NCBI GenBank assembly: GCA_002914845.1
Contig: JXTC01000012.1
Coordinates: forward strand, 1,863,190-1,927,189
Origin: Trema orientale
Taxonomy: Eukaryota > Streptophyta > Magnoliopsida > Rosales > Cannabaceae
DNA length: 64,000 nt
Direction: 5' to 3'
Shown: piece after piece, positions 23,933 through 37,769 of the stretch
How positions within the stretch are numbered: the first letter of the stretch is position 1
Layout: the number at the start of each line of letters is the position of its first letter
Notes under the pieces: model-generated
Seen by the model: only the letters and a program-made list of their open reading frames with translations
Databases searched by the model: none
Told to the model about the DNA's origin: nothing
Translations under genes and position numbers: made by a program

Positions 23933-25885
23933 TTGGAGCTGGAATGGGTTATCAAGAAAGAGCTCAGACCAAATAAAGGAGGATTAAAGGGAAGATATGA
24001 GTATTATTCCTGGACCTGGAAAGGAATTTGTCAGACACAATCTCTCATAAACAAGGGAGCTTGCAAGCACATTGGAAATGGGAGAAGCATAAACATCTGG
24101 ACGGATCCATGGGTACCCAATTTCCCAAATTTCAAGCCGCCAACAATTGGAGAACCGAAGATGGGATTCATTTTTGTTTCGGATCTGTGCTACCCGAGTG
24201 GAGGATGGAACCTAACTAAGATAGCTCTCAGGTCTTTTCAAACAATATCTCTGAACTCATAATCCAACTCACTCTCCCTTCTCCTTTAAGGTCTGATTCT
24301 TGGTTTTGGCCTATTAACCCCAATGGAAAATTCACCACTAAATCTGCCTATCTTTGTGATCAAAACCATCGTTTCACCAATCCATATTCCCTAAGTTCCC
24401 CTGAATGGAATCATCTGTGGAGCTCCAAAATCCACACTAGGCACAAGCTACTTTGGTGGCAACTCCTCACAAATTCCATCCCTACTCGATCTCACCTTGC
24501 CACATTCCTTAACATTGACTTAGTCACATGTCCCATCTGTAACTCATCACCAGAAACAGCCACCCATATCTTTCTATTCTGTGACCAAGCTAAAAGAATC
24601 TGGTTCTCTTCTTCTTGGAATCTCACCCCTGATCCTTCACATATCTCTTCAATGGCAGATTGGCTCAAAACTATCTGGTCAATCAACAAATCCAAGACAT
24701 CAGAACTACTTCTTTTCGCCTCAATCACTATTGAAACCATATGGCGAGCTAGAAACTCTATCATTCATCAAAACCAAGTTCCATCACCCATTGCCATATC
24801 AAAATCCATCAACTCTTCATTCTGTGAGTTCAAAGATAGCTTAATCTCAACACTCCCATCCATAGACAGGCTTCTTGGCTAGGAACCCCCTCCACTGAAT
24901 TGGACAAAGATCAATTTCGACATATCCCATTCTCCATCGGCGGTTACTGGAGCCTTAGTCGCACGGGACCACCAGGGGGACATCAAAGTAGTGGTCACTT
25001 CTTCGCTGCCCTTGATCAGCCCGCTTGCCGCTGAAGCTATGGCAGCCTCCCTAGCCGTGGACGTACTGTTGAAGCTCAAGACCGCCATGACCGGNNNNNN
25101 NNNNNNNNNNNNNNNNNNNNNNNNNNNNNNNNNNNNNNNNNNNNNNNNNNNNNNNNNNNNNNNNNNNNNNNNNNNNNNNNNNNNNNNNNNNNNNNNNNNN
25201 NNNNNNNNNNNNNNNNNNNNNNNNNNNNNNNNNNNNNNNNNNNNNNNNNNNNNNNNNNNNNNNNNNNNNNNNNNNNNNNNNNNNNNNNNNNNNNNNNNNN
25301 NNNNNNNNNNNNNNNNNNNNNNNNNNNNNNNNNNNNNNNNNNNNNNNNNNNNNNNNNNNNNNNNNNNNNNNNNNNNNNNNNNNNNNNNNNNNNNNNNNNN
25401 NNNNNNNNNNNNNNNNNNNNNNNNNNNNNNNNNNNNNNNNNNNNNNNNNNNNNNNNNNNNNNNNNNNNNNNNNNNNNNNNNNNNNNNNNNNNNNNNNNNN
25501 NNNNNNNNNNNNNNNNNNNNNNNNNNNNNNNNNNNNNNNNNNNNNNNNNNNNNNNNNNNNNNNNNNNNNNNNNNNNNNNNNNNNNNNNNNNNNNNNNNNN
25601 NNNNNNNNNNNNNNNNNNNNNNNNNNNNNNNNNNNNNNNNNNNNNNNNNNNGAAAATAGCGGAAGTCACCACTAAAATAAGAAACTTATCCAATAGGTTC
25701 CAAGGACTCTCTATTTCCATAGTTAGTAGAAATGGGCCCGTATTTTCTCTACATTTGGGACTCTTTCACCTAGTTCTATCCCGAATATTATCCTTTCTGA
25801 CTCGGTAGAGTGGACCCTCTCTATCTAGTGTGTTTGGGCCACTCTTTTTGCTTTTATATATCCTCGTCTTTTAACAAAAAAAAAG
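23933..25885 (+). mobile_element. LINE (L1-type) 3' fragment, decayed
   Basis: Only the 3' part of a plant LINE ORF2-like protein is left. First comes the segment after reverse transcriptase (IGNGRSINIWTDPWVP, about 24070-24115). Then, after a frameshift near 24250, a zf-RVT region with the CPICNSSPETATHIFLFC cysteine/histidine pattern (about 24530-24585). There is a stop at 24880, and an RNase H-like domain resumes in the same frame (WTKINFD... AEAMAASLAV) until the N gap. After the gap the C-terminal end (KIAEVTTKIRNLSNRFQG) is readable, followed by a short 3' UTR and an A-run at about 25876-25884. The reverse transcriptase and endonuclease are absent. Not functional. Confidence 0.85.
25095..25651. 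other. Assembly gap (run of N)
   Basis: 557 unresolved bases inside the LINE RNase H domain. The coding sense on both sides belongs to the same domain, so the gap probably hides only LINE sequence. Any open frame across the Ns is an artefact. Confidence 0.99.
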
Positions 25886-26558
25886 TCATATTGTGAAAAG
25901 AAAAAAATATGAAACAAATATTAGAGGGAGGATCAAGGCGTTCTTCTACATTTAGGGTTCCCCTTTTCCAACAACGAAGGGCTCCCTTTTATAGCTAATG
26001 TTTCTTAGTCAAGACAAAATAAGTGTCATTAAGAACCTTTAATTTGAGCAAAGTTTTAGATTTCTTTTTCCTTCTAACTTTTCTTTGAAGTTAAGAATGG
26101 TACGCTCAATAAATATGAATCGGGTATGATAATATGTTATTAACACGGGAAATAGTATGATAAATTGGGTAATGCTATGATTTCCTTTCTTATTTAGCTA
26201 GTCGCAGAATGAGCATTTTGGCAACTGCTGGCCTAAGGTACATTTAACTTCTTTGGACTCTTTCTCTTAACTAGATTCCTCTTCGGCTTTATGATTTGGG
26301 TATACTATTTTTGCTTTTGGGCTTTTGGACTCGTGGGATCCTTTTATCCATCTTAATAATTTTATTTAGAAGATTATGAGCTTCCAAAGTGAGCCATATT
26401 TCTCAATTAAATTATTAATAGTATTTCACTAAATTTTGTGCTTTCCATTCCACAACTCACCCGTGAACTCCTAGTATTTATGGCTTGGGTCTACTTTGTA
26501 GGTGTAAATATATTTGTATATATATATGTGTGTGTAAATATAGTGTATACAAAATTAT
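25886..26558. other. Intergenic DNA without recognised features
   Basis: Mixed AT-rich sequence between the LINE tail and the solo LTR. It has a TATATATG/TG-rich stretch near 26515-26545. No coding frame with a known domain. Confidence 0.5.
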
Positions 26559-26923
26559 TGTTAGAGCTCGGTGATCCGAATTCTGTATGACCTAATCCAA
26601 AAAGCTCGCAGTATAACATATATGGTGTTTTTGTAATTATGAGAATTTTTTGGTATCTATGGTGGTAGTGAACTGCCCGATCCCGGAGTCCGTCACCCCA
26701 ACAGTATGGGCCCATTTTGTTCGTACACATTTGTTTCAGGGTTTTTTAAGGGTTATATATTTTCGGCTTTGTCGTGTAAAGACTTACATTCTGTACCTGA
26801 TTTCGACATTGTCATATTTTCTTCTTCACTGGCAGTAGTTTTTTCCGTTTAGGATTTTTCTTTAAATTTGTGTGTTCTTATTTTTCTTTCTATTGCCAAT
26901 TTATTGTTCGTTATTTTATAACA
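26559..26923 (+). mobile_element. Solo LTR of a Ty1/copia element
   Basis: 365 bp from TGTTAGAG to ATAACA. It is clearly homologous, in the opposite orientation, to the LTRs of the copia element at 40434-43719: shared blocks include 'agaattc/gaattctg', 'aaaaagctcgcag', 'ctatggtggtag' and 'attgttcgtta'. Flanks are attat / aatat, a 5-bp duplication with one mismatch. No internal domain remains, consistent with LTR-LTR recombination. Confidence 0.8.
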
Positions 26924-27607
26924 AATATTATATGTTGTATATTTGCATATATTGCATTGTGAATTTAACTTTTATTTAGCATGATACTTTGTATGAGAGT
27001 ACTAGCATGTTGCATGCGTATATAAGTTGTGTATTCTTGTATGTATAAAATAATGTATCTCTTTGGTGTGACATGAAACATATTGCATGTAGCACTAGTC
27101 TATGCGTGGCATTGACTTGCATATAGCATGAGTCTATTTAGTATGAAATATCATGATCTTGTATGATTACATGACATAAGTGTATAATAGAGCATGCGGG
27201 ATACTTGGGCTTATGTCCGTCAATATTTGGACTCGTGCCCACAGGGACCCAATATACATAAGAAGTCTTTAGACCTTGTCCTTGGGCCCATTTCATTTTT
27301 GACCATCAACAATAATAAAAAAGAAATTGAAATGTAAAGCTTATTTAAAATTAATAATTAAATAAACAAATATTAAAAAAATATAGGTTTTTGCATTTTT
27401 AACATAATATTTTGATATATGTATTTTAATTAGTTAAAAATTTTATTTAAATAATATTTTTGTTTTAAAAGATATTTCAATAAACTTAATAATCAAAATT
27501 GGTGTTTGACTTACGAAAATTATGATTCATTATGTTTTAAATTTGAAATACAATGTTGATAATAACCAAAAGAAAATATATAAATTAAAAAAAAATAAAA
27601 TAAAATA
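26924..27607. other. Intergenic DNA with a partial foldback repeat
   Basis: AT-rich, no coding frame recognised. About 27410-27560 carries 'aatcaaaattggtgtttgac' and 'gttgataataaccaaaag', a half-copy of the 18770-19262 family. Confidence 0.5.
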
Positions 27608-27975
27608 AGGGTGAATTAAAAAGAAATTCTGAAATTTGAATATTTAACAATTTAAATTCTGAAGTTTGGATTCTACAAAATAAAATTATGAAATTAAGAA
27701 TTTGTGAAAATTAATTCTTTGGATTGACCTTTTGACTAATTTTGGTAATAAAAAAATAATATCCTCTATTAAAACTATGTTAATCCTTATTATTCTCTTT
27801 AATTTGAGGATGTTATTATATTTTATTAATTAAAATTATTTAAAAAGTTAACTTATGGTATCAACTATAAATTCTTAATTTTATGTTATTATTTCGCATG
27901 GTCTAAATTTTAGGGTTAAAATTATAAAATATCTAAACTCTAAAGTTTCTTTTTTTCTTTCTTTTGTAATTTACC
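27608..27975. repeat. Foldback / MITE-like repeat
   Basis: The left arm from 'agggtgaattaaaaagaaat' is an imperfect inverted copy of the right arm ending in 'cttttgtaatttaccca'. AT-rich and non-coding. It resembles 6549-6947 in design. Confidence 0.55.
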
Positions 27976-28304
27976 CAAGTGAAAATATAGGTATGATCCC
28001 TTCGATTGATAAAGAAAATTTTCTAAAAATTGGACTAGGGGAAACAGAGTACGTATATTCAAAAGCCAAAGTAAAACAAGGCTCCAAAAACAAAATAAAT
28101 AAATAAATGTGGGTCACTTCTGCACACCTAGCAGATGGGTGAGACTCACGACAAAACTAGCCTAGGTAAAGCAGCATAGTAATAGTATCTAAAGAAGCAC
28201 CACCGTACACTCAAAAAGCCGAAAGTGGAAGCTTTGTTTGGACCGAAAAAAAAGGAAAAGTTGTCGTTCACTTGTGTTTTACTTTGAGTTTTACTCACCT
28301 TTTT

Positions 28305-28410
28305 CAGTTTACGACGTCGTTTCATCGCTTTGCCTTGACGATACTCCTTTGGCTTTCGTTTGCAAGTTGCAGACCTCATCAAAAACCCACTCTAAAACCC
28401 TAAAACCAAA
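28305..28410 (+). promoter_or_regulatory. PRMT1 upstream elements: ACGACGTCGT palindrome and telo-box
   Basis: 'ttacgacgtcgtttcatcgc' near 28310 contains a perfect ACGACGTCGT palindrome. 'aaaaccctaaaacc' near 28396 contains the AAACCCTAA telo-box known from plant housekeeping and translation-related promoters. Both lie 90-190 bp upstream of the start codon. Their role here is inferred from consensus. Confidence 0.5.
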
Positions 28411-28498
28411 ACCTCCGCCACACACCCCACCCTGCTCTGCGCTCCCTTCCAAAACCCCATAACATAACATAAATAAATAAAATCCATCTTCAACTTCA

Positions 28499-31354
<2,856 letters not shown>

Positions 31355-31522
31355 GTTTGGGTGGTGTTTTCCTTCAATAAACGGTCTATTGAAGAAAGCA
31401 ACAACCGCATAATGTTTTGGAGATTGTTGCCTTGCTGTTTGAGAAACTGCCTTGTGTAATTTTCCTGTAATTTGTTTGCTCATTGGAGCACCATGAAAAA
31501 ATTTTGGAATTATTTTACCATT

Positions 31523-31645
31523 TAACTTGCCCTGCTATTCTGTCTATCTTGCACACTACACATGGAATCCATATTTTTCGTGTGTCCTAACTTGCCATGC
31601 TATTCTGTCTATCTTGCACACTACACCCAGAATCCATACTACCGT
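31523..31645. repeat. Direct repeat, 65-bp period, PRMT1 3' flank
   Basis: Two copies starting at 31523 and 31588 share 'tgctattctgtctatcttgc' and 'acactacac...gaatccata' with few differences. They lie just beyond the PRMT1 3' UTR. Confidence 0.85.
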
Positions 31646-32070
31646 CGTTTAAGTTGTTCCCCCGACCTTTCTTTTTTTTTTTTCATGTGAGTCCATATTT
31701 ATCAATTAGTAGCTTAAAATGGATTGATGCGAGAGGTGTCCAAAATTTGCAGGGGATTTATCCTACTATCGTACCAGGCATTTGAAATACTATCGTGAGG
31801 ATGATTTCGGTAAATGTCTAAAACAGAGAAGATGAGAAGTATATCAACTCTAGCAAGTTTTCTTGGGAGATGGTTTTACTCTCATACATTGTTGCATTGT
31901 TACAAAAATCACGAGTCCTCCATATGAGAGAAAAAAATTAACCAAAATTCACGAAATAGCCTTTGATGTCTTTTCAGATTTTGACTGTGTGAAAGGTAAT
32001 GTGATATATTACGAGCAAAAAGAGGGCGACTAATCTTAATGGGACCCTACAATTGTAAAATTGGGTGCCT
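31646..32070. other. Spacer between convergent PRMT1 and saposin-like genes
   Basis: Holds the 3' ends of both convergent transcripts. No further gene or clear repeat is seen. Confidence 0.6.
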
Positions 32071-34039
32071 CTATAGCTCTTGCTTCTTTGCCTTGGAACT
32101 CTTCTTTGGACTTGGCTTTTTGATTCTTCTCCACCACTGCCGTATGTGATTGGAGACTTTGTTTGCATGTTTCTTTAACGTCTCACCAGTCTTTGTGATC
32201 CCTTTGGTGATCTTCTGTTTCCAGTCATCCTTGGAACTCTGTTTTTCTCTCAAAACTTTTCCCTGTAGAGTTGAATTTCGTTGAATGTTAAAGAAACATT
32301 CTTGACATTTCAGTAAAACTTAATCTGACAATTAGAAGTTCCCACATACCAATTTCGAGGGAAAAAGTGTATCATCATCCTCATCATCATCATCGTCAGC
32401 ATCTTCATCACCAAAATTTTTCATGTTCATCAAATCATCCCTTGAATACATTTTCATGCCTGGAGCTCCTGGCATACCCTGAAGAAAAGTGGGAGCAGAA
32501 CTTAGCCTAATTTCAAAGCAAGTATAACAAAGTGCTGAGGACAACAAGCTTAATCACCTCCATAGATTTCATTATCTTTTCCATTTCAGCCTCTTTAGCT
32601 GACTTGGGCTCAAAAGGTTCTCCAGGAGTCCTATCCTGAATCACAGATGAAAAACAACTGAGAACCTAGATAGCTGAAAGCATATCCATATCCCATATAA
32701 ACACATAAACAACTCTTGTAAAAGCACTTGGCCGAGGTTTTTCCAAATAAAAGGAAAAAAGAATGATAAAAGGATTTTGACTAGATTTCTACAGAAGTAG
32801 TTTGACCATGGGCAGTCCCCGGGATCAGAGGCTTCAGGCAATGGAGCAGCTTTATATCAAATTAAATTAAGAGAGCAGTTACCTTAGGAACCGGAGGGGG
32901 TTTCATACTGCATGCCTTGGTGAGGTCTTTGCAGAGAAAATTAACCAATGAATCAATCTGAGGCTGGGACTTATATAGATACTCAGCAACATCAGTATCT
33001 GAATACCCCAAGACCTGAAATGTTCCATTGTAGTGTTTTCATTACAACATCTTTAAACTGGGGCTATATCCAATATCTTAAAGGCCAAAGTCAAAGTCAA
33101 CCTTCAGAGAAGTGATTTGCTACTACAGTAAAGTACTATACAGGGGATCATACAATCAAGGAATCATAGAACTCCAAATCAATATTAGAGGAAAATAAGT
33201 GAAAAATCTGAAGGCACTTAAATCCTCAATGTATATAGAAGAGTCAAAATCTCACCTCCTGACAAGCTCGTTCAATGGTCTTGCATTCTGAATTGCATTG
33301 CCCTTCAGTGTCTTGTTCAACCAGCTGAAACGAAACACAACATTATATGATGTAACAGATCCAGGCATTCCAACAACAAACGTAGTTTTCATTCAATTGT
33401 ATAGAATAGTTCCAATAATGCATCATAAAAGAATATAGAAGCTGTTTCAAATTGGGATTTGGTAAATAAGATCCATAAAAATAACCAATAAGACCCAAGT
33501 GTCTCATCTTCCTTTTATCACACTATTCTTGGAAATTTCATGGGAAACGCCCTAAAACCGAACTCAGGTTATAATTTTCTTACCTTCAATTTATCACCTT
33601 GTTCAACTATATCAATCTGCAAAATCCAATCTGCTTCTGCTTTCTTCAAATTACAAACATTCTCTGCAATCTCAATTATCTGGTACTCCGAGATCTAACA
33701 ACAATAGAAACAGGGAACCAAAACCCATATTCAAAATCACAAAACTAAAATTAAAAAAATTCAAAAAATTCCCACTGATCGCCTTTCAAACACATTTTCA
33801 AGACAGAAAAAAGCAAACCCAGATGATAAAAATACCTTCTTGGGAGCAATTTGAGCTTGCTTCTTCTGAACTTGGTGGTAGAGCTGAGCAGCGAGCTTCT
33901 CACAGACCTGGCATTTGATGTACGGAATGTCTTCCTTTCTAGCCCCAGCCACCGGTTTCTTGGCACACTCCGAGATGGGTATCCATGACAACGCCACCAG
34001 TACTGAAACTACCACTAGTATTGCCTTCAACTTCGCCAT
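32071..34039 (-). CDS. Secreted/ER saposin-like protein with acidic and basic tails
   Basis: Function unknown; the recalled Arabidopsis counterpart is the gene near At4g29520. Seven exons on the minus strand, with GT-AG borders and frames that join: 34039-33836, 33694-33584, 33324-33256, 33014-32883, 32635-32558, 32478-32350, 32262-32071. They encode 304 residues. A signal peptide (hydrophobic 5-20, probable cleavage after about 26) is followed by a cysteine-rich saposin-B-like domain with Cys43, 46, 82, 115, 119, 126, 156 and 163. Then come a proline/Met-rich linker, an acidic run (about 222-234, mostly Asp), and a strongly basic C-terminus ending in KKQEL. The signal peptide, disulphide-type cysteines and Asp run suggest an ER-lumen or secreted protein that may bind calcium or clients; this is inference. 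The start is the only ATG before the signal peptide. Confidence 0.88.
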
Positions 34040-35820
34040 AAAACACTCTCTCTATAACGCTATGACTAGTATATAACAGAACAAAAAACACTTTCTTATT
34101 TCTTAGAGCTGCTGCCAAAACAAAAGGTACAATTCTGCTAATGAGGGTTCATTCGTACCAAACTGAATTCTGAATATNTTTTTTTTGTTACGTGTTTCAA
34201 TGAATCTTATTGGTTGAAGAGGAGAATTGTACAGTGGGTCCTACGTTTTCAACCAATAAGGTTTGAGATAACACGCATTAGTATGTTTTCCATTTTCTCT
34301 GAACTGTAATAGGTAAATGGCACGAGTGGTCCCTTGACTATCTTTGTTCTAACGATTTGGACCTTAGACTTTTAATTTTGGGCAATTAAAACCCTGGACT
34401 TTAACTCTGTTAGCAAAATGACTGAAATCATTAATGGCTGTTAAAAATGACTGCAATTTCAAAAATTTAATGTGTTTCTGAATTTTTAATCCCCTTATAA
34501 TTTTAAAAACAGTGAAATTAAATATCCTTTTAAAAAGAATTAAAAGGAAATAATAAAAGCCTAAATGTTAATATGGGACACGAACAATTCAGACCAAAAC
34601 TGCAGAAAAAAATATCTTAAATAATTTTCGGTTCCTCCTCCACCTTTTCTATGGATTCTAAAGACCTGATTGGATATACTTTTGTTTTTTATTCTCTGTT
34701 TAAATAAACAAAAATTTCAAATCTTCTTGGAAAATATGTTTAGTAATATTGTTTTTATTTTTTGTTTTAAAAAATTGCAAACAATGTTTTTAAAAAATAA
34801 TGGATTTTCACTTCCAGAATTAAAATAAAACCAGAAATGGTAATTTTATAAATCAAAATTTTTTAAGTGGTATTTTCTTAAATAAACTTTCAAAAGTGAT
34901 ACTTTGCGAAATAAAATTTTAAAAATAGTATTTTCGTAGATTGTATTTGTCTAAATAAATTTTTAAAAATGGTATTTTTCTACTTAATTTTTCTTGTTAC
35001 AAAGGATGTTTATGTCGTTAGTTTTCACAAAATTAAAAATGATTTGATGTGTTACCAAGCAAGTTTTTTATTTGTAAATTTAGAAACATAGACAAAATTT
35101 TTGTTTTTGTTTTCAATTTTTATAGACAAAAAATTGATTGAAAGTATATCCAAGTATGCTCTAAGCATTTGAACTTGTTTAAATTAACTTGTATTGATAA
35201 GTTTCTCTCTTCTTTCTTTCTCTTGCAAGAAAATGTACTCCACTGACCTCTTCAAAGTAATTTCTTATGTTTCATAGATTCGATAACGGCAGAGGATACT
35301 AGTCGTCAAATAACAATATTCTACTTAAAAAAGCCATATTCTGAAAACGAGACTTCCTAAGCAAAAGGAAAAACAAAAAACAAAGTTCAACTTTGATATT
35401 TCTGATTCTTTAAGTGTTGAGTACATGGCGTTTGTCTTTTGATAGTGATTATTTCTTCTTGTTTTTAAAAGCGACATTTTCTCCGAGACAATTTAGCTTG
35501 CTAGTTAAGAATAATATTATGAAGCATTATATGATCTCTAATTCCTCTAATTCTATATAATGTATTAGTTTGTTACTGACTAATTATAAGGGACTTCTAC
35601 AAAAATGCCCCAGTTTAGAGGGCTTGTTTAAATGAATATCTCTTTTACTTTTTATCTGCATGAATATCCTTTTCTTTATTTCTAATTTTTGTAATTCCAA
35701 GTATGGTCTCATCACCAACAGACCACCAGTACTATCTCCTCCCTTTCGCATAGTTCGATATCGTTTGGTACCCTGAGCAAGCCCTTGCTGTTCTCGTACA
35801 AATACAACAGAAGGATTAAG
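34040..35820. other. Intergenic DNA with degenerate transposon-like repeats
   Basis: A single ambiguous base is at 34178. Around 34318-34470 there is 'ggcacgagtggtcccttgac' and 'aaaaccctggactttaactc', typical of one arm of the foldback elements seen elsewhere (compare 51472-51950). About 34860-34980 has short repeats of 'aaaatagtatttt' type, like the flanks of the repeat at 8032-8400. No gene recognised. Confidence 0.45.
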
Positions 35821-36009
35821 TCACTGTTCTTCCATCAGAGCAAAGAGTTCTTTGTTATCAGAATCGAGCGCGAGGTTCTCTGGCGGGGGATCGTCCTGGC
35901 GAACGAAGTTGATGACGAGTCCGATATTCATGAAGCCGTCATCGTCGCTATTGTCGTCGGATCTTGCCAAAAACTCCGCCAATTCATCATCCATCACCAT
36001 CGTCAACAT
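35821..36009 (-). pseudogene. Orphan acidic coding-like segment (gene fragment?)
   Basis: A GC-richer island in AT-rich DNA encodes about 58-62 residues on the minus strand, including MDDELAEFLARSDDNSDDDG and PPPENLALDSDNKELFALME, then a stop. A possible splice acceptor (gagaagttacag) lies immediately upstream of the first ATG. Composition and codon use look like real coding sequence, but I cannot assign a family. It could be a captured or relict exon, or a small gene. Confidence 0.3.
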
Positions 36010-36559
36010 CTGTAACTTCTCATTTTCAATGGCAAATAAAAATTCTCTGGTTTTCCAAGAAAATTGTGAATTTTTTTTTTTCCAATTTTCATTTCATAGT
36101 ATTTAGTATAAAAATTGATACATAGTACAATGTTTTAATTTTGAACAAAATTCTTTAAAAAGTTTGCTAAAAGCTGTTTGAACCAAAGTTACAATTTAAT
36201 TAGCAATTTTCAGAGTTGTATATTCTCTTGATTTTGTTATCGTATGTTGTAACTTACATTCTGATTTCTCTTTTTTGGTGGGGAACGAAAATGAATGCTT
36301 CGTGTGTGGTAGTTTGATTCTGATATTGACTCAAACTTCTTTTTTATATTTTTTATTTTATAAAGACTCAAAACTTCTGTTTAACTATACAGTAAGACGA
36401 CTTGGCTACCTAAATGAATCGTGGAAGAGCTTTTATATTTTATTACAACATTATAAATATAACTAATAAGGTCCAATTAATGTACATAGTTATTTGCGGA
36501 TATGACAGCTTGGAACTCATTTTCTGTTGGAAATATGTATAAAAATAATTGTAAATCAA

Positions 36560-37085
36560 ACTAATTAGACGCTATATCAATGATATATGTTAGAAAATCA
36601 TTTTTATACTACTTTATACTCGCAATATATTATGGTATATTAGTGTAAATTGAGTTAAATACGACTCTATAATAAGGGATACCATAGTACATTAATGATA
36701 AATAAATAAATATTGCCATAGAATAGTGATAAATCAAGTAAATCAATTATATGTATTATGATAAATTAATTATATATTATGGTAAATGAATTTTATACAT
36801 CAATAAATTAATTATATAGTATAATAAATAAATTATATACTATAGTAAATGATTTATATACACCGATAAATGAATTATATATATTGGTAAATAAATTATA
36901 TACTTTGTTAAATTAATTATATCTAGCAGTAAATGAATTATATACTATGATAAATTAATTATATATACTGGTAAATGAATTATATATACCAGGTAAATAA
37001 ATTATATATATTGGTAAATTAATTACATATATTGATAAATAAATTATATATGTTAGTAAATTAATTATATACATGAATATGTCAA
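36560..37085. repeat. AT-rich minisatellite, ~30-bp degenerate unit
   Basis: About fifteen degenerate copies of a 'ggtaaatgaattatatata' type unit with a period near 28-31 bp, most regular from about 36690 to 37075. Units alternate between 'taaattaattata' and 'taaataaattata'. No coding potential. Confidence 0.8.
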
Positions 37086-37769
37086 ATTAACTTACATAAG
37101 GGTATAATCGTAAATTATAATCATTAAAACTTAAAAAAGAATATAGAAGTCAATAAATGGATATTTATTAACATATAATTTAGAAAAAGGGTACGTGGTG
37201 TAGTTTCCTTTAATTATAATTACATTTCAGATGAGTGCATGTGAGACCCAATTTATTATTTATAATCACTAGTAACAGACTAACAAGTCTTGTGACGTTA
37301 GCACCAACATTGCTCGTTAGTTAATTATCAATTATGGAAAAGTAAAACCTTTCGAGTTGTAAATATTACGTATCAATTTTTCTAAACAGAACAAAAAAAA
37401 AAAAAGAATAAATAAAACGACGGGCGAATGAAAAGAAAAGAACAAAACTAAATGGAACAAACGACAAAGAAATTAAAACGACAACAAACTGAAAAGGCGA
37501 CACTAGGCGGGGGGGTTGGTGGGGAAGAAGCAAGCACATTCACAACCAAATACGGTTCCAGTACTATCGTATATATGTTCCGAAAATCTGTGCATTGTGT
37601 AAAAGCATACTCCTGATTCCAAGGGAAGCAGTCTCCCTTTCATTTCCAAAAGCTCCTCCAACTAAAAACAAGAAGACGATTTTAAGATGAAGAAAATGGA
37701 AAATAGAACAAGGATCGTTTCATTTCGCAAAGATATATAATATAGTTGTGGAAAAAGAGTACTTACAGA

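Noticed and set aside
24991..25720. Long open frames spanning the N run on both strands
   Set aside because: They are open only because N codons carry no stops; the real content is LINE RNase H sequence on the plus strand.
36680..37090. CRISPR-like array
   Set aside because: Units are degenerate AT-rich tandem repeats without unique spacers, and this is a plant nuclear sequence.
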